Origin: Friedmanniella sp.
GTDB taxonomy: Bacteria; Actinomycetota; Actinomycetes; Propionibacteriales; Propionibacteriaceae
DNA: 7,267 nt
Direction of reading: 5' to 3'
NCBI GenBank assembly: GCA_025964935.1
Contig: JAOPXW010000010.1
Location: 1 to 7,267 of the forward strand
In this document: positions 1 through 5,719 of the stretch, in pieces
Layout: every line of letters starts with the position of its first letter
Position numbering within the stretch: position 1 is the first letter of the stretch
Translations under genes and position numbers: made by a program
The notes under the pieces: model-generated
What the model saw: only the letters and a program-made list of their open reading frames with translations
What the model was told of the DNA's origin: nothing
The model's database searches: none

Positions 1-168
1 GGCCGCGTGACCGGGGTGGCGACGGCCCTGCACCTCGGGCGGCGGGTGACCTCGTACGAGGTCGTCATCTCGCACGAGTCCGGCGTCCGCGTGGCCACCG
101 CCCGCGTCACCTGCCACGTGCTGCGCCCAGGGCACGAGGAGAGCCAGCACGACCCCGACGGCGCCTAG
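1..168 (+). CDS. PaaI-family hotdog thioesterase, C-terminal fragment
   Basis: The reading frame is open from the first base and ends at TAG (166-168), giving the last 55 residues of a protein whose start lies outside the window. The visible part reads as the closing beta strands of a hotdog fold: a strand with ALHLGRRVTSYEVVI, a turn HESGVRVA, and a final strand ATARVTCHVL, followed by a short polar tail rich in His, Glu and Asp. That layout (GR.V...V.V....G..VA.A..T) is typical of PaaI-like acyl-CoA thioesterases, which hydrolyse acyl-CoA thioesters in the cytoplasm. The catalytic region is upstream and unseen, so substrate and activity cannot be judged. The next gene begins nine bases after the stop, which suggests co-transcription. 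The coding frame is firm; the family call rests on a short segment. Confidence 0.7.
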   Translation, partial: GRVTGVATALHLGRRVTSYEVVISHESGVRVATARVTCHVLRPGHEESQHDPDGA

Positions 169-177
169 CCTGCCGCC

Positions 178-654
178 GTGCCCCAGGTCGTCGCCCAGGT
201 GTGGGTCCCGGTACGGCCGGAGGCCGCCTTCGCGGTCAGCCAGACCACCGGGGCGGCCCGGCTGGCGTGGGACCCCTTCATCCGTGAGCAGCACCTGATC
301 GACGCGGACAGGCCCGGCAAGGACGTCCGCACCTTCACCCGGTCGCGGGTCGGACCGGTCGGCGGCTTCGCCATGGTGAGCCGCTACGTCTCCTACCGGC
401 CCCCCACCTCGGTCGGGATGACGATGGAGCGCGGGCCGTGGTTCTTCGCCCGGTTCGGCGGCGGCTGGCGCTTCGACCCGGAGACGCGCGACGGCGTCGC
501 GGGGACCACCGCGACCTGGAAGTACACGTACAGCATCCGGCCCCGCCTGCTGCGCCCGCTGGCCGAGCCGATCGGGCAGCGGCTGCTCGGGCGCGAGATC
601 CGGGCTCGCATCGAGGCGTTCCGGCGGGCCTGCACGGGGTCGACGACCGCGTAG
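178..654 (+). CDS. SRPBCC-family (polyketide cyclase/START fold) protein
   Basis: A 158-residue protein with the usual length of single-domain SRPBCC proteins, which form a deep hydrophobic ligand pocket and are often annotated as polyketide cyclase/dehydrase or lipid-transport proteins. The N-terminal strand VVAQVWVPVRPEAAFAV followed by a helix and WDPFI is the standard opening of the fold. Middle strands (around residues 48-90) include RTFTRSRVGPVGGFAMVSRYVSYRPP, then ATWKYTYSIRP (about 112-122), and a long C-terminal helix after LLRPLAEPIGQRLLGREIRARIEAFRRAC closes the pocket. The GTG start is chosen because the first strand begins right after it; there is no clear Shine-Dalgarno, as expected for a gene nine bases behind the thioesterase stop. 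The ligand is unknown and nothing links the protein functionally to the importer downstream. Confidence 0.8.
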   Translation: MPQVVAQVWVPVRPEAAFAVSQTTGAARLAWDPFIREQHLIDADRPGKDVRTFTRSRVGPVGGFAMVSRYVSYRPPTSVGMTMERGPWFFARFGGGWRFDPETRDGVAGTTATWKYTYSIRPRLLRPLAEPIGQRLLGREIRARIEAFRRACTGSTTA

Positions 655-776
655 GCACCGGGTCCAACGGCCCTGGACAGTTCGGGCGCTGCGCGCAAGG
701 ATGTTGCGTCACTGCCCGTACCTCACGCAGGAAATATTGTCTGACGTCCCATAACAATCACCCACGTCGGTTCCAA

Positions 777-832
777 GGTCATAACGACCGGTAACGGCGT
801 GGTCATTTTCGGTAACACGTCGGATATAACCC
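777..832 (+). repeat. Tandem GGTCAT/GGTAAC half-site array (candidate operator)
   Basis: Five related hexamers in the same orientation begin at 777 (GGTCAT), 790 (GGTAAC), 801 (GGTCAT), 811 (GGTAAC) and 822 (GGATAT). Start-to-start distances are 13, 11, 10 and 11 bases, close to one helical turn, so a tandemly binding regulator would contact one face of the DNA. Known actinobacterial regulators that bind direct repeats of this period are GlnR (GTnAC-type half-sites) and PhoP (GKTCAYYY-type 11-base units); the 801 unit GGTCATTTTC fits the latter in nine of ten places and the GTAAC cores fit the former. Which protein binds is inference. The array overlaps the candidate -10 element at its right end. 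Confidence 0.5.
825..830 (+). promoter_or_regulatory. Candidate -10 element for the liv operon
   Basis: TATAAC is the best match to the sigma-70-type TANNNT/TATAAT box in the gap upstream of livJ. At 16-18 bases further upstream there is no TTGACA-like -35, only repeat-array sequence (around 801-808), which would fit a promoter that needs an activator bound there. Transcription from it would start near 837 and give a leader of about 180 bases. TATTGT at 735-740 is an alternative but also lacks a -35. Confidence 0.35.
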
Positions 833-857
833 TGCGTAAGGCTGCGGCAGCGCACCA

Positions 858-886
858 CGTCTCCCACCGACCTCGTCGGGAGGACG
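858..886 (+). promoter_or_regulatory. livJ leader hairpin 1
   Basis: CGTCTCCC (858-865) pairs with GGGA (878-881) and GACG (883-886), leaving G882 bulged; inside the loop GAC (869-871) can pair with GTC (875-877). A competing simpler hairpin is CCGAC-CTC-GTCGG at 867-879. It is the first of three stem-loops in the predicted untranslated leader. Function is unknown. Confidence 0.4.
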
Positions 887-905
887 ACGCGTCCGGTTTC
901 CCCCT

Positions 906-930
906 GGTCGGCCCTCCTTACGGGCCGGCT
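906..930 (+). promoter_or_regulatory. livJ leader hairpin 2, loop resembling anti-Shine-Dalgarno
   Basis: Bases 906-914 pair with 922-930 in a nine-base-pair stem with two G-U pairs; its core is GGCCC with GGGCC. The loop is TCCTTAC (915-921). Bases 913-919 read CCTCCTT, the same as the 16S rRNA anti-Shine-Dalgarno core, and could pair instead with GAGGAGG at 1001-1007, the livJ ribosome binding site. Pairing is seen in the sequence; a switching role is inference. Confidence 0.4.
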
Positions 931-967
931 CCACCACCGGACGGGTGGCCGTACGACGAGCACGACC

Positions 968-992
968 CGGTTGGCGCACGGTGCGCCGGCCG
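968..992 (+). promoter_or_regulatory. livJ leader hairpin 3, just upstream of the ribosome binding site
   Basis: CGGTTGGCGCA (968-978) pairs over all eleven positions with TGCGCCGGCCG (982-992), two of them G-U, around a CGG triloop. It ends eight bases before the livJ Shine-Dalgarno. A stable stem here may protect the mRNA 5' end or keep the ribosome binding site exposed; neither is shown. Confidence 0.45.
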
Positions 993-1000
993 ACATGTAC

Positions 1001-1007
1001 GAGGAGG
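1001..1007 (+). promoter_or_regulatory. Strong ribosome binding site fixing the livJ TTG start
   Basis: GAGGAGG lies seven bases before the TTG at 1015. It is the strongest Shine-Dalgarno in the window and decides the livJ start in favour of TTG, because the protein read from there begins at once with a lipoprotein signal peptide. Confidence 0.8.
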
Positions 1008-1014
1008 AAATCTC

Positions 1015-2292
1015 TTGCCAGGACGTTCACTGACGCGCATCGTCGCGCTGGGCGCGATCGCCGCGCTCTCCCTGACGGCGTGCGCCAACGGTTCAGACAG
1101 CGGCACCGGCACCACCGGAGGGGACGCCCCCACCGATCTGGTCATCTCGACCGACCTGCCGCTCCAGGGCGCCAGCGCGTCGACCTCGGAGTCGACCAAC
1201 AACCTGATCCAGCTCTACCTGGACCAGGTCGGCGGCAAGACGGGCAAGTACAACGTCAAGCTGAAGACGTACGACGACTCGACCGCCGCCAAGGGCGCGT
1301 GGGACGACGCGGCCTGCGCCAAGAACGCGACCGACCACGTGGCCAACGCCAGCGAGGTCGCCGTGATGGGCACGTTCAACTCGGGCTGCGCCAAGATCGA
1401 GGTGCCGACCCTGAACCGCGACACCACCGGCCCGCTGCTGATGGTCTCGCACGCGAACACCAACCCCGGTCTGACCAAGACCTGGGAGACCGGCGAGCCG
1501 GAGAAGTACTACCCGGCCGGCAAGCGCAACTACGCCCGCGTGGTCACCACCGACGACTACCAGGGCAACGCGGCCGCGGCCTTCGCCAGCGCCGACCTCA
1601 AGGTCAAGAAGTGCTTCGTCCTCAACGACAACCAGACCTACGGCCTGGGTGTGGCCCGGGCCTTCGCCGACGCGGCGAAGAAGACCGGCATCGAGATCGT
1701 CGGCGAGCAGGCGTGGGACGTCAAGCAGCCGAACTACACGGCGCTGTTCCAGGCGGTCAAGGCCTCCGGCGCGGACTGCGTCTACCTCGGCGGGATCTAC
1801 GACAACAACGGCGGCCAGCTGATCAAGGACAAGGCCGCCGTCCTCGGTGACAACAGCCAGGTCAAGCTCCTCGGCCCCGACGGCTTCACCGGTTACAACG
1901 ACCTGCTGAAGCTGCCCCAGGCCGACGGTCTCTACCTGACCTTCGCCGGGCTCACCACCGACCAGCTGATCGCCGCCGGCGGCCCGCCGGCCAAGCTGAT
2001 CGAGGCGTACAAGACCAAGTACGGCGCCGCCCCGACCGGTAACTACCCGCTGTACGGCGTGGCCGCGATGCAGGTCATCCTGGCCGCGATCGCCAAGTCC
2101 GACGGCACCCGGGCCGGCGTCACCAACGCCGTCCTGAGCGGCGAGGGCATCACGATCCCCAAGGCCGAGTCGGTCACCGGCAAGGAGATCAAGATCGACC
2201 CGGCTTCGGGTGACACCACGGCGAAGGACATCACCGTGGAGCTCGTCAAGGGCGGCAAGGAGACCTTCTTCAAGTCGCAGTCGGTGCAGTGA
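1015..2292 (+). CDS. livJ: Branched-chain amino acid ABC transporter substrate-binding lipoprotein
   Basis: A 425-residue periplasmic-type binding protein of the LivJ/Peripla_BP_6 family that captures Leu/Ile/Val or a related amino acid at the outer face of the membrane and delivers it to LivHM. Residues 1-22 are a lipoprotein signal peptide: Arg4 and Arg8, a hydrophobic core, then lipobox LTAC with lipidated Cys23. A Gly/Ser/Thr linker to about residue 39 leads into the first strand DLVISTDLPLQGASA. Cys101 and Cys125 lie where this family often has a disulfide in lobe 1; Cys200 and Cys255 are further candidates. NDNQTYGLGVARAFADAAKKTG (about 204-225) and YLGGIYDNNGG (257-267) are typical lobe 2 segments. 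The TTG start is chosen for the GAGGAGG seven bases upstream and the signal peptide. It is the first gene of the operon, followed by a strong hairpin. The family call is firm; the substrate is not proven. Confidence 0.93.
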   Translation: MPGRSLTRIVALGAIAALSLTACANGSDSGTGTTGGDAPTDLVISTDLPLQGASASTSESTNNLIQLYLDQVGGKTGKYNVKLKTYDDSTAAKGAWDDAACAKNATDHVANASEVAVMGTFNSGCAKIEVPTLNRDTTGPLLMVSHANTNPGLTKTWETGEPEKYYPAGKRNYARVVTTDDYQGNAAAAFASADLKVKKCFVLNDNQTYGLGVARAFADAAKKTGIEIVGEQAWDVKQPNYTALFQAVKASGADCVYLGGIYDNNGGQLIKDKAAVLGDNSQVKLLGPDGFTGYNDLLKLPQADGLYLTFAGLTTDQLIAAGGPPAKLIEAYKTKYGAAPTGNYPLYGVAAMQVILAAIAKSDGTRAGVTNAVLSGEGITIPKAESVTGKEIKIDPASGDTTAKDITVELVKGGKETFFKSQSVQ

Positions 2293-2298
2293 CCTCTG

Positions 2299-2330
2299 CC
2301 GCCGGGCCCGGAGTGATCCGGGCCCGGCGG
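2299..2330 (+). terminator. Perfect 13-bp hairpin between livJ and livH (attenuator or partial terminator)
   Basis: CCGCCGGGCCCGG (2299-2311) and CCGGGCCCGGCGG (2318-2330) are exact reverse complements around the six-base loop AGTGAT. The hairpin starts six bases after the livJ stop. No run of T follows, so it is not a classical terminator. In binding-protein operons such hairpins commonly stabilise the upstream message or stop part of the transcription, so that more binding protein than permease is made. The loop has A first and G fourth, the rule for ANTAR-bound hairpins. Confidence 0.7.
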
Positions 2331-2409
2331 TGTGGTCTCACCGGCTTCTCTCCCCCGCACCCTTATTCCGGCGGCCCGGCCGCGCTGGCCCAGAAAGGTT
2401 GACGAACAC

Positions 2410-3456
2410 ATGGCAACACTCGTTGTCGGAGGCACCAAGAGAAAGGCCAAGGTCCGGCTCGGACCGGTCGTGGAGCGGGCCCTCGGGTTCGTCGTCCTGG
2501 GTCTGGTGGCCATCTGGCTGATCGCAAACATCGTCTCCGACCCCAACCGGTTCCTGGGCTCCGCCCTCGTCGGCCTGCAGAACGGCCTGCTGTACGCGCT
2601 CGTGGCGCTGGGCTACACGATGGTCTACGGCATCATCGAACTGATCAACTTCGCCCACGGCGACCTCTTCATGCTCTCCACCATCGTCGCCGCCGGCCTG
2701 ATGGTCAGCGTGATGGGCGTCGGCCAGCTCGGCGTCGGCACCATCCTCCCGCTGATCGTCGCCCTTATCGTGTGCATGGCCTTCGGTGGCTTCATCAACG
2801 TCTCGGCCGAGTTCCTGGCCTACCGACGGCTGCGCTCGGCCCCCAAGCTCGCCCCGCTGATGACCGCGGTCGGCCTCAGCTTCATCTTCCGCGGCATCGC
2901 CCAGCAGGACTACGTGAACGGCTCGGCCCAGAAGAACTGGGCCGTCGTCTGGGGCGGTCCGGTCGTCGAGGGGGTCTTCGTCTACAAGCTCCTGATGGTG
3001 ATCGTGGTCACCGTCCCGCTGCTGCTGGCCATGACCTACATCGTGTCCAAGACCAAGGTCGGCAAGGCGATGCGCGCGGTCGCCCAGGACCAGGACGGCG
3101 CCCGCCTGATGGGCATCAACGTCAACGGCACCATCTCCTTCGTGTTCGCGCTCGGTGGCGCGCTCGCCGGCGCGGCCGGGGTCCTCTACTTCCTGGTCCA
3201 GACCCAGACCTACTACGACACCGGCACCCAGCTCGGCCTGATCGCCTTCACCGCCGCCGTCCTCGGCGGCATCGGCAACCTCACCGGTGCGGTGGTCGGT
3301 GGCCTGGCGATCGGCATCATCCAGAGCATCAACGAGGGTGGCGCGTACGGGCTCGGCTCCAACTGGTCCCAGTCGGTGGTCTTCCTCATCCTGATCGTGC
3401 TGATGGTGTTCAAGCCCGAGGGCATCTTCGGTCGCCCGACGACGGAGAAGGTGTAG
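2410..3456 (+). CDS. livH: Branched-chain amino acid ABC transporter permease, LivH type
   Basis: A 348-residue integral membrane protein forming half of the importer channel with LivM. A basic cytoplasmic N-terminus (KRKAKVR) precedes a first membrane helix at about 25-42. Then comes the LivH hallmark stretch LQNGLLYALVALGYTMVYGI (56-75) followed by IELINFAHGDLFML (76-89). Further helices run at about 91-102, 110-128, 192-211, 241-263, 276-303 and 321-333. The cytoplasmic loop that docks the ATPases is around 215-238 (KVGKAMRAVAQDQDGARLMGI). GGIGNLTGAVVGG (286-298) is also family-typical. The frame is open upstream to 2332, but the ATG at 2410 is preferred because AGAAAGG stands 11 bases before it and the upstream part crosses the intergenic hairpin flank. 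livM begins two bases after the stop. Confidence 0.93.
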   Translation: MATLVVGGTKRKAKVRLGPVVERALGFVVLGLVAIWLIANIVSDPNRFLGSALVGLQNGLLYALVALGYTMVYGIIELINFAHGDLFMLSTIVAAGLMVSVMGVGQLGVGTILPLIVALIVCMAFGGFINVSAEFLAYRRLRSAPKLAPLMTAVGLSFIFRGIAQQDYVNGSAQKNWAVVWGGPVVEGVFVYKLLMVIVVTVPLLLAMTYIVSKTKVGKAMRAVAQDQDGARLMGINVNGTISFVFALGGALAGAAGVLYFLVQTQTYYDTGTQLGLIAFTAAVLGGIGNLTGAVVGGLAIGIIQSINEGGAYGLGSNWSQSVVFLILIVLMVFKPEGIFGRPTTEKV

Positions 3457-3458
3457 TC

Positions 3459-4820
3459 ATGGCCACCTCAACGGCACCCCGCACCTCGGCCCCGTCCCCG
3501 TCCCGGCGGTCGCTGTCCCACTACCGCTGGCCGATCGGCTACGTCGTGGTCATCGTGGGCCTGTTCCTGCTCTACCACTTCATCCTGCCCAACCTGGTCA
3601 CCCAGGTCTCGGGTCCGGTCACCGCCTGGCTGCCCGTGGCCACCCTCAACGAGTGCCTGATGTGGGCGATCATGGCCCTGGGTCTGAACGTGGTGGTCGG
3701 CTACGCCGGGCTCCTCGACCTGGGGTACGTCGCCTTCTGGGCCCTGGGCGGCTACACGGCCGGCTGGCTGATGGCGGCCCCGTTCAACTGGACGTGGGAC
3801 TTCCACCTGTTCGGCGCGGTCGCCAAGACCTACCCGGGCACCCACATCACCTTCTGGCTGGTCATCCTGATCGCCGGCGTGCTCTGCGCCATCCTCGGTC
3901 TGATCATCGGCGCCCCCACCCTGCGGCTCCGCGGTGACTACCTCGCCCTGGTGACCCTCGGCTTCGGTGAGGTCATCACCCAGTTCTTCCGCAACTCCAA
4001 CGACATCGCCGGGCGCAACCTGGCCGGTGGTGACGGCGGCATCTCGATCATCGACCCGATCGGCACAGGTCCCTTCGGCGCGACCGGGCTGGTCCCCCCG
4101 GGGCTCAGCAACGGGGCCCAGGACAACGTCTACAAGATCCTCGTCCTCGGCCTGCTCGTGGGGGCCTGTCTCTTCATCTCCCTCCGGATCCGGGAGGGCC
4201 GCCTCGGGCGGGCCTGGCTGGCCATCCGCGAGGACGAGCTGGCCGCCAGCATGATGGGCGTCCCGCTGGTCCGGACGAAGCTGCTCGCGTACGCCGTGGG
4301 GGCCTTCTTCGGCGGGATCGGTGGGGTGGCCAACGCGGCCGGCATCACCGGCGCCGTCTCCCCGTCGGGATTCGACTTCGGCAAGTCCGTCCTGGTGCTG
4401 CTGATGGTGGTGCTCGGCGGGATGGGCAACGTCTGGGGCGTCACCGTCGGGGCGTTCCTGCTCGCCTGGCTCAACAGCAACGGCCTCAAGCAGATCGGGG
4501 TCCAGCTCGACTCCTGGTTCGGCACGACTCTGACCGCGACCCTGCCGCGCTACAACTACATCATCCTGGGCCTGCTGCTGGTGCTGATGATGCTGTACCG
4601 GCGCGAAGGGCTGATACCCGAGAAGCGCACCAAGGCCCTGATGAACACCCCCAGCCGGACCGAGATGGAGTCCATGGGGGCCGAGAGCCTGGAGGCCGCG
4701 GCCGAGACGGCGGCCGTCGAGAAGGCCGACGCCAAGACCGACGCGGGGATCGCCGCGTCGGCCGCCGCGGTCAGCCCCGTGCTGGACGAGTCCACCCCGA
4801 AGAGAGAGGACCGGTCGTGA
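3459..4820 (+). CDS. livM: Branched-chain amino acid ABC transporter permease, LivM type, with acidic/Ala-rich C-terminal tail
   Basis: A 453-residue membrane protein, the second channel subunit. After a Ser/Pro-rich cytoplasmic N-terminus (2-20), a helix at about 26-44 leads to LNVVVGYAGLLDLGYVAFWALGGYT (76-100), the characteristic LivM signature. Next come APTLRLRGDYLALVTLGFGE (152-171), DGGISI (192-197) and the ATPase-docking loop GRLGRAWLAIREDELAASMMGV (247-268). The last helix (about 367-380) ends in LYRREGLIPEK. Beyond it lies a tail of some 65 residues, rich in Ala, Glu, Asp, Lys and Ser, which is not part of the transport core and is probably disordered in the cytoplasm. The ATG start has GGAGAAGG upstream at 3444-3451 and lies two bases after livH. 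Frame-open sequence further upstream is the shadow of livH. The TGA stop overlaps the livG start. Confidence 0.93.
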   Translation: MATSTAPRTSAPSPSRRSLSHYRWPIGYVVVIVGLFLLYHFILPNLVTQVSGPVTAWLPVATLNECLMWAIMALGLNVVVGYAGLLDLGYVAFWALGGYTAGWLMAAPFNWTWDFHLFGAVAKTYPGTHITFWLVILIAGVLCAILGLIIGAPTLRLRGDYLALVTLGFGEVITQFFRNSNDIAGRNLAGGDGGISIIDPIGTGPFGATGLVPPGLSNGAQDNVYKILVLGLLVGACLFISLRIREGRLGRAWLAIREDELAASMMGVPLVRTKLLAYAVGAFFGGIGGVANAAGITGAVSPSGFDFGKSVLVLLMVVLGGMGNVWGVTVGAFLLAWLNSNGLKQIGVQLDSWFGTTLTATLPRYNYIILGLLLVLMMLYRREGLIPEKRTKALMNTPSRTEMESMGAESLEAAAETAAVEKADAKTDAGIAASAAAVSPVLDESTPKREDRS

Positions 4821-5719
4821 GCGAGTCCCTGGCTGACGCCACCCAGATCGGCGGGACGCCGAACAGCTCCGACGGTCCGCCGCCGGTGACCCCCGTCGCC
4901 CCGGGCGGCAACGCCGACCCGGTGACCAGCAACGTGCTCTACGCCGACCACATCACCATCCGCTTCGGCGGTCTGGTGGCGGTCAACGACGTGTCGTTCG
5001 CCATCCCGCCGAAGTCGGTGATCAGCCTGATCGGCCCGAACGGGGCCGGCAAGACCACCTTCTTCAACGTCCTCACCGGCCTGTACGAGGCCAGCGAGGG
5101 CACGGTCTACCTGAACGGGAAGGACGTCACCCCGATCAAGCCGCACAAGCGGGCGGCGATGGGGATGGCCCGGACGTTCCAGAACATCCGGCTCTTCGGT
5201 CTGATGACGGCCGAGGAGAACGTGATGGTCGCGATGCACCCGCACCTGAAGTCGGGGGTGCTCTCGACCATCTTTCGGACCCCGGGCCAGCGACGGGAGG
5301 AGCGCGAGGCCCGCGACACCGCCCGGGAGCTGCTCGAGTATGTCGGCATCGGCAAGGCCGAGGGCGAGCTCGCCCGCAACCTCTCCTACGGCGACCAGCG
5401 CCGGCTCGAGATCGCGCGGGCGATGGCCCTGCGGCCCAAGATCCTGCTCCTGGACGAGCCGACCGCCGGCATGAACCCGCAGGAGTCGCAGCAGTTCAAC
5501 GACTTCGTCTACCGCGTCCGGGACGAGAGGGACATGTCGGTCCTGCTGATCGAGCACGACATGAGTGTGATCATGAAGATCAGCGAGCGGATCACCGTGC
5601 TCGACCGCGGCAACCTGATCGCCGAGGGGACCCCCGACGACATCCGCAACAATCAGACCGTGATCGAGGCCTACCTGGGCAAGACCGGTACGCGCGAGGG
5701 CAAGAGGAACAAGTCATGA
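4817..5719 (+). CDS. livG: Branched-chain amino acid ABC transporter ATP-binding protein, LivG type
   Basis: A 300-residue cytoplasmic ATPase that pairs with LivF to power transport. Walker A is GPNGAGKTT (73-81), Q-loop Gln122 in ARTFQNIRLF, the ABC signature LSYGDQ (189-194) followed by RRLEIARAMA, Walker B ILLLDEP (209-215), D-loop GMN and switch His247 in LIEHDM. All catalytic elements are intact. ARTFQNIRLF and LSYGDQRRLEIARA are specific to the LivG subfamily. Compared with the usual length of about 255, the extra residues are mostly an N-terminal extension of some 38, rich in Gly, Pro, Ser and Asn, ahead of the first strand LYADHITIRFGG, plus a short basic C-terminus. The GTG start overlaps the livM stop by four bases (GTGA) and has GAGAGAGGA at 4802-4810, indicating translational coupling. 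Confidence 0.93.
   Translation: MSESLADATQIGGTPNSSDGPPPVTPVAPGGNADPVTSNVLYADHITIRFGGLVAVNDVSFAIPPKSVISLIGPNGAGKTTFFNVLTGLYEASEGTVYLNGKDVTPIKPHKRAAMGMARTFQNIRLFGLMTAEENVMVAMHPHLKSGVLSTIFRTPGQRREEREARDTARELLEYVGIGKAEGELARNLSYGDQRRLEIARAMALRPKILLLDEPTAGMNPQESQQFNDFVYRVRDERDMSVLLIEHDMSVIMKISERITVLDRGNLIAEGTPDDIRNNQTVIEAYLGKTGTREGKRNKS

Larger units (their letters stand above)
655..1014 (+). other. Intergenic regulatory region and livJ leader
   Basis: This 360-base gap has no convincing gene on either strand. Its first part (655-730) shows only a weak 5-bp hairpin after the SRPBCC stop (662-666 with 674-678). Bases 731-830 are clearly richer in A and T than anything else in the window, with ATAAC or GTAAC at 751, 781, 791, 812 and 826. 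This is where the promoter and its operators should lie. From about 840 to 1000 the sequence is GC-rich again and folds into several hairpins before the livJ ribosome binding site. The livJ frame stays open back to base 799, but that upstream part lacks a ribosome binding site and does not look like protein; the signal peptide starts at 1015. Confidence 0.7.

Noticed and set aside
701..754. Seventeen-codon ATG frame in the upstream gap (MLRHCPYLTQEILSDVP)
   Set aside because: AAGG touches the ATG with no spacing, the frame lies upstream of the likely promoter, and it has only one Leu pair and no run of branched-chain codons to suggest a leader peptide attenuator.
799..1014. N-terminal extension of livJ from the GTG at 799
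   Set aside because: It would place 72 non-hydrophobic residues before a clear lipoprotein signal peptide, it crosses the operator array and hairpins, and it has no ribosome binding site. GAGGAGG before the TTG at 1015 explains the start.
995..1033. Twelve-codon ATG frame overlapping the livJ start (MYEEEISCQDVH)
   Set aside because: It has no Shine-Dalgarno of its own, contains the livJ ribosome binding site as its codons, and is short enough to arise by chance.
2772..3458. Long open frame continuous with livM running back through livH
   Set aside because: It is a shifted reading of livH, full of Arg, Gly and Pro, as happens in high-GC coding DNA. livM starts at the ATG at 3459 with a good ribosome binding site.
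5381..5398. LivG signature LSYGDQ rather than LSGGQ
   Set aside because: SYG/AYG followed by Q or D is common in LivG proteins and is not a loss of function.
4556..5557. 333-codon minus-strand open frame opposite livG
   Set aside because: Its composition (His, Arg, Val, Gln, Asp rich) mirrors the antisense of livG, which has every ABC ATPase motif. The same applies to the 254-codon minus-strand frame opposite livF (5734-6498).
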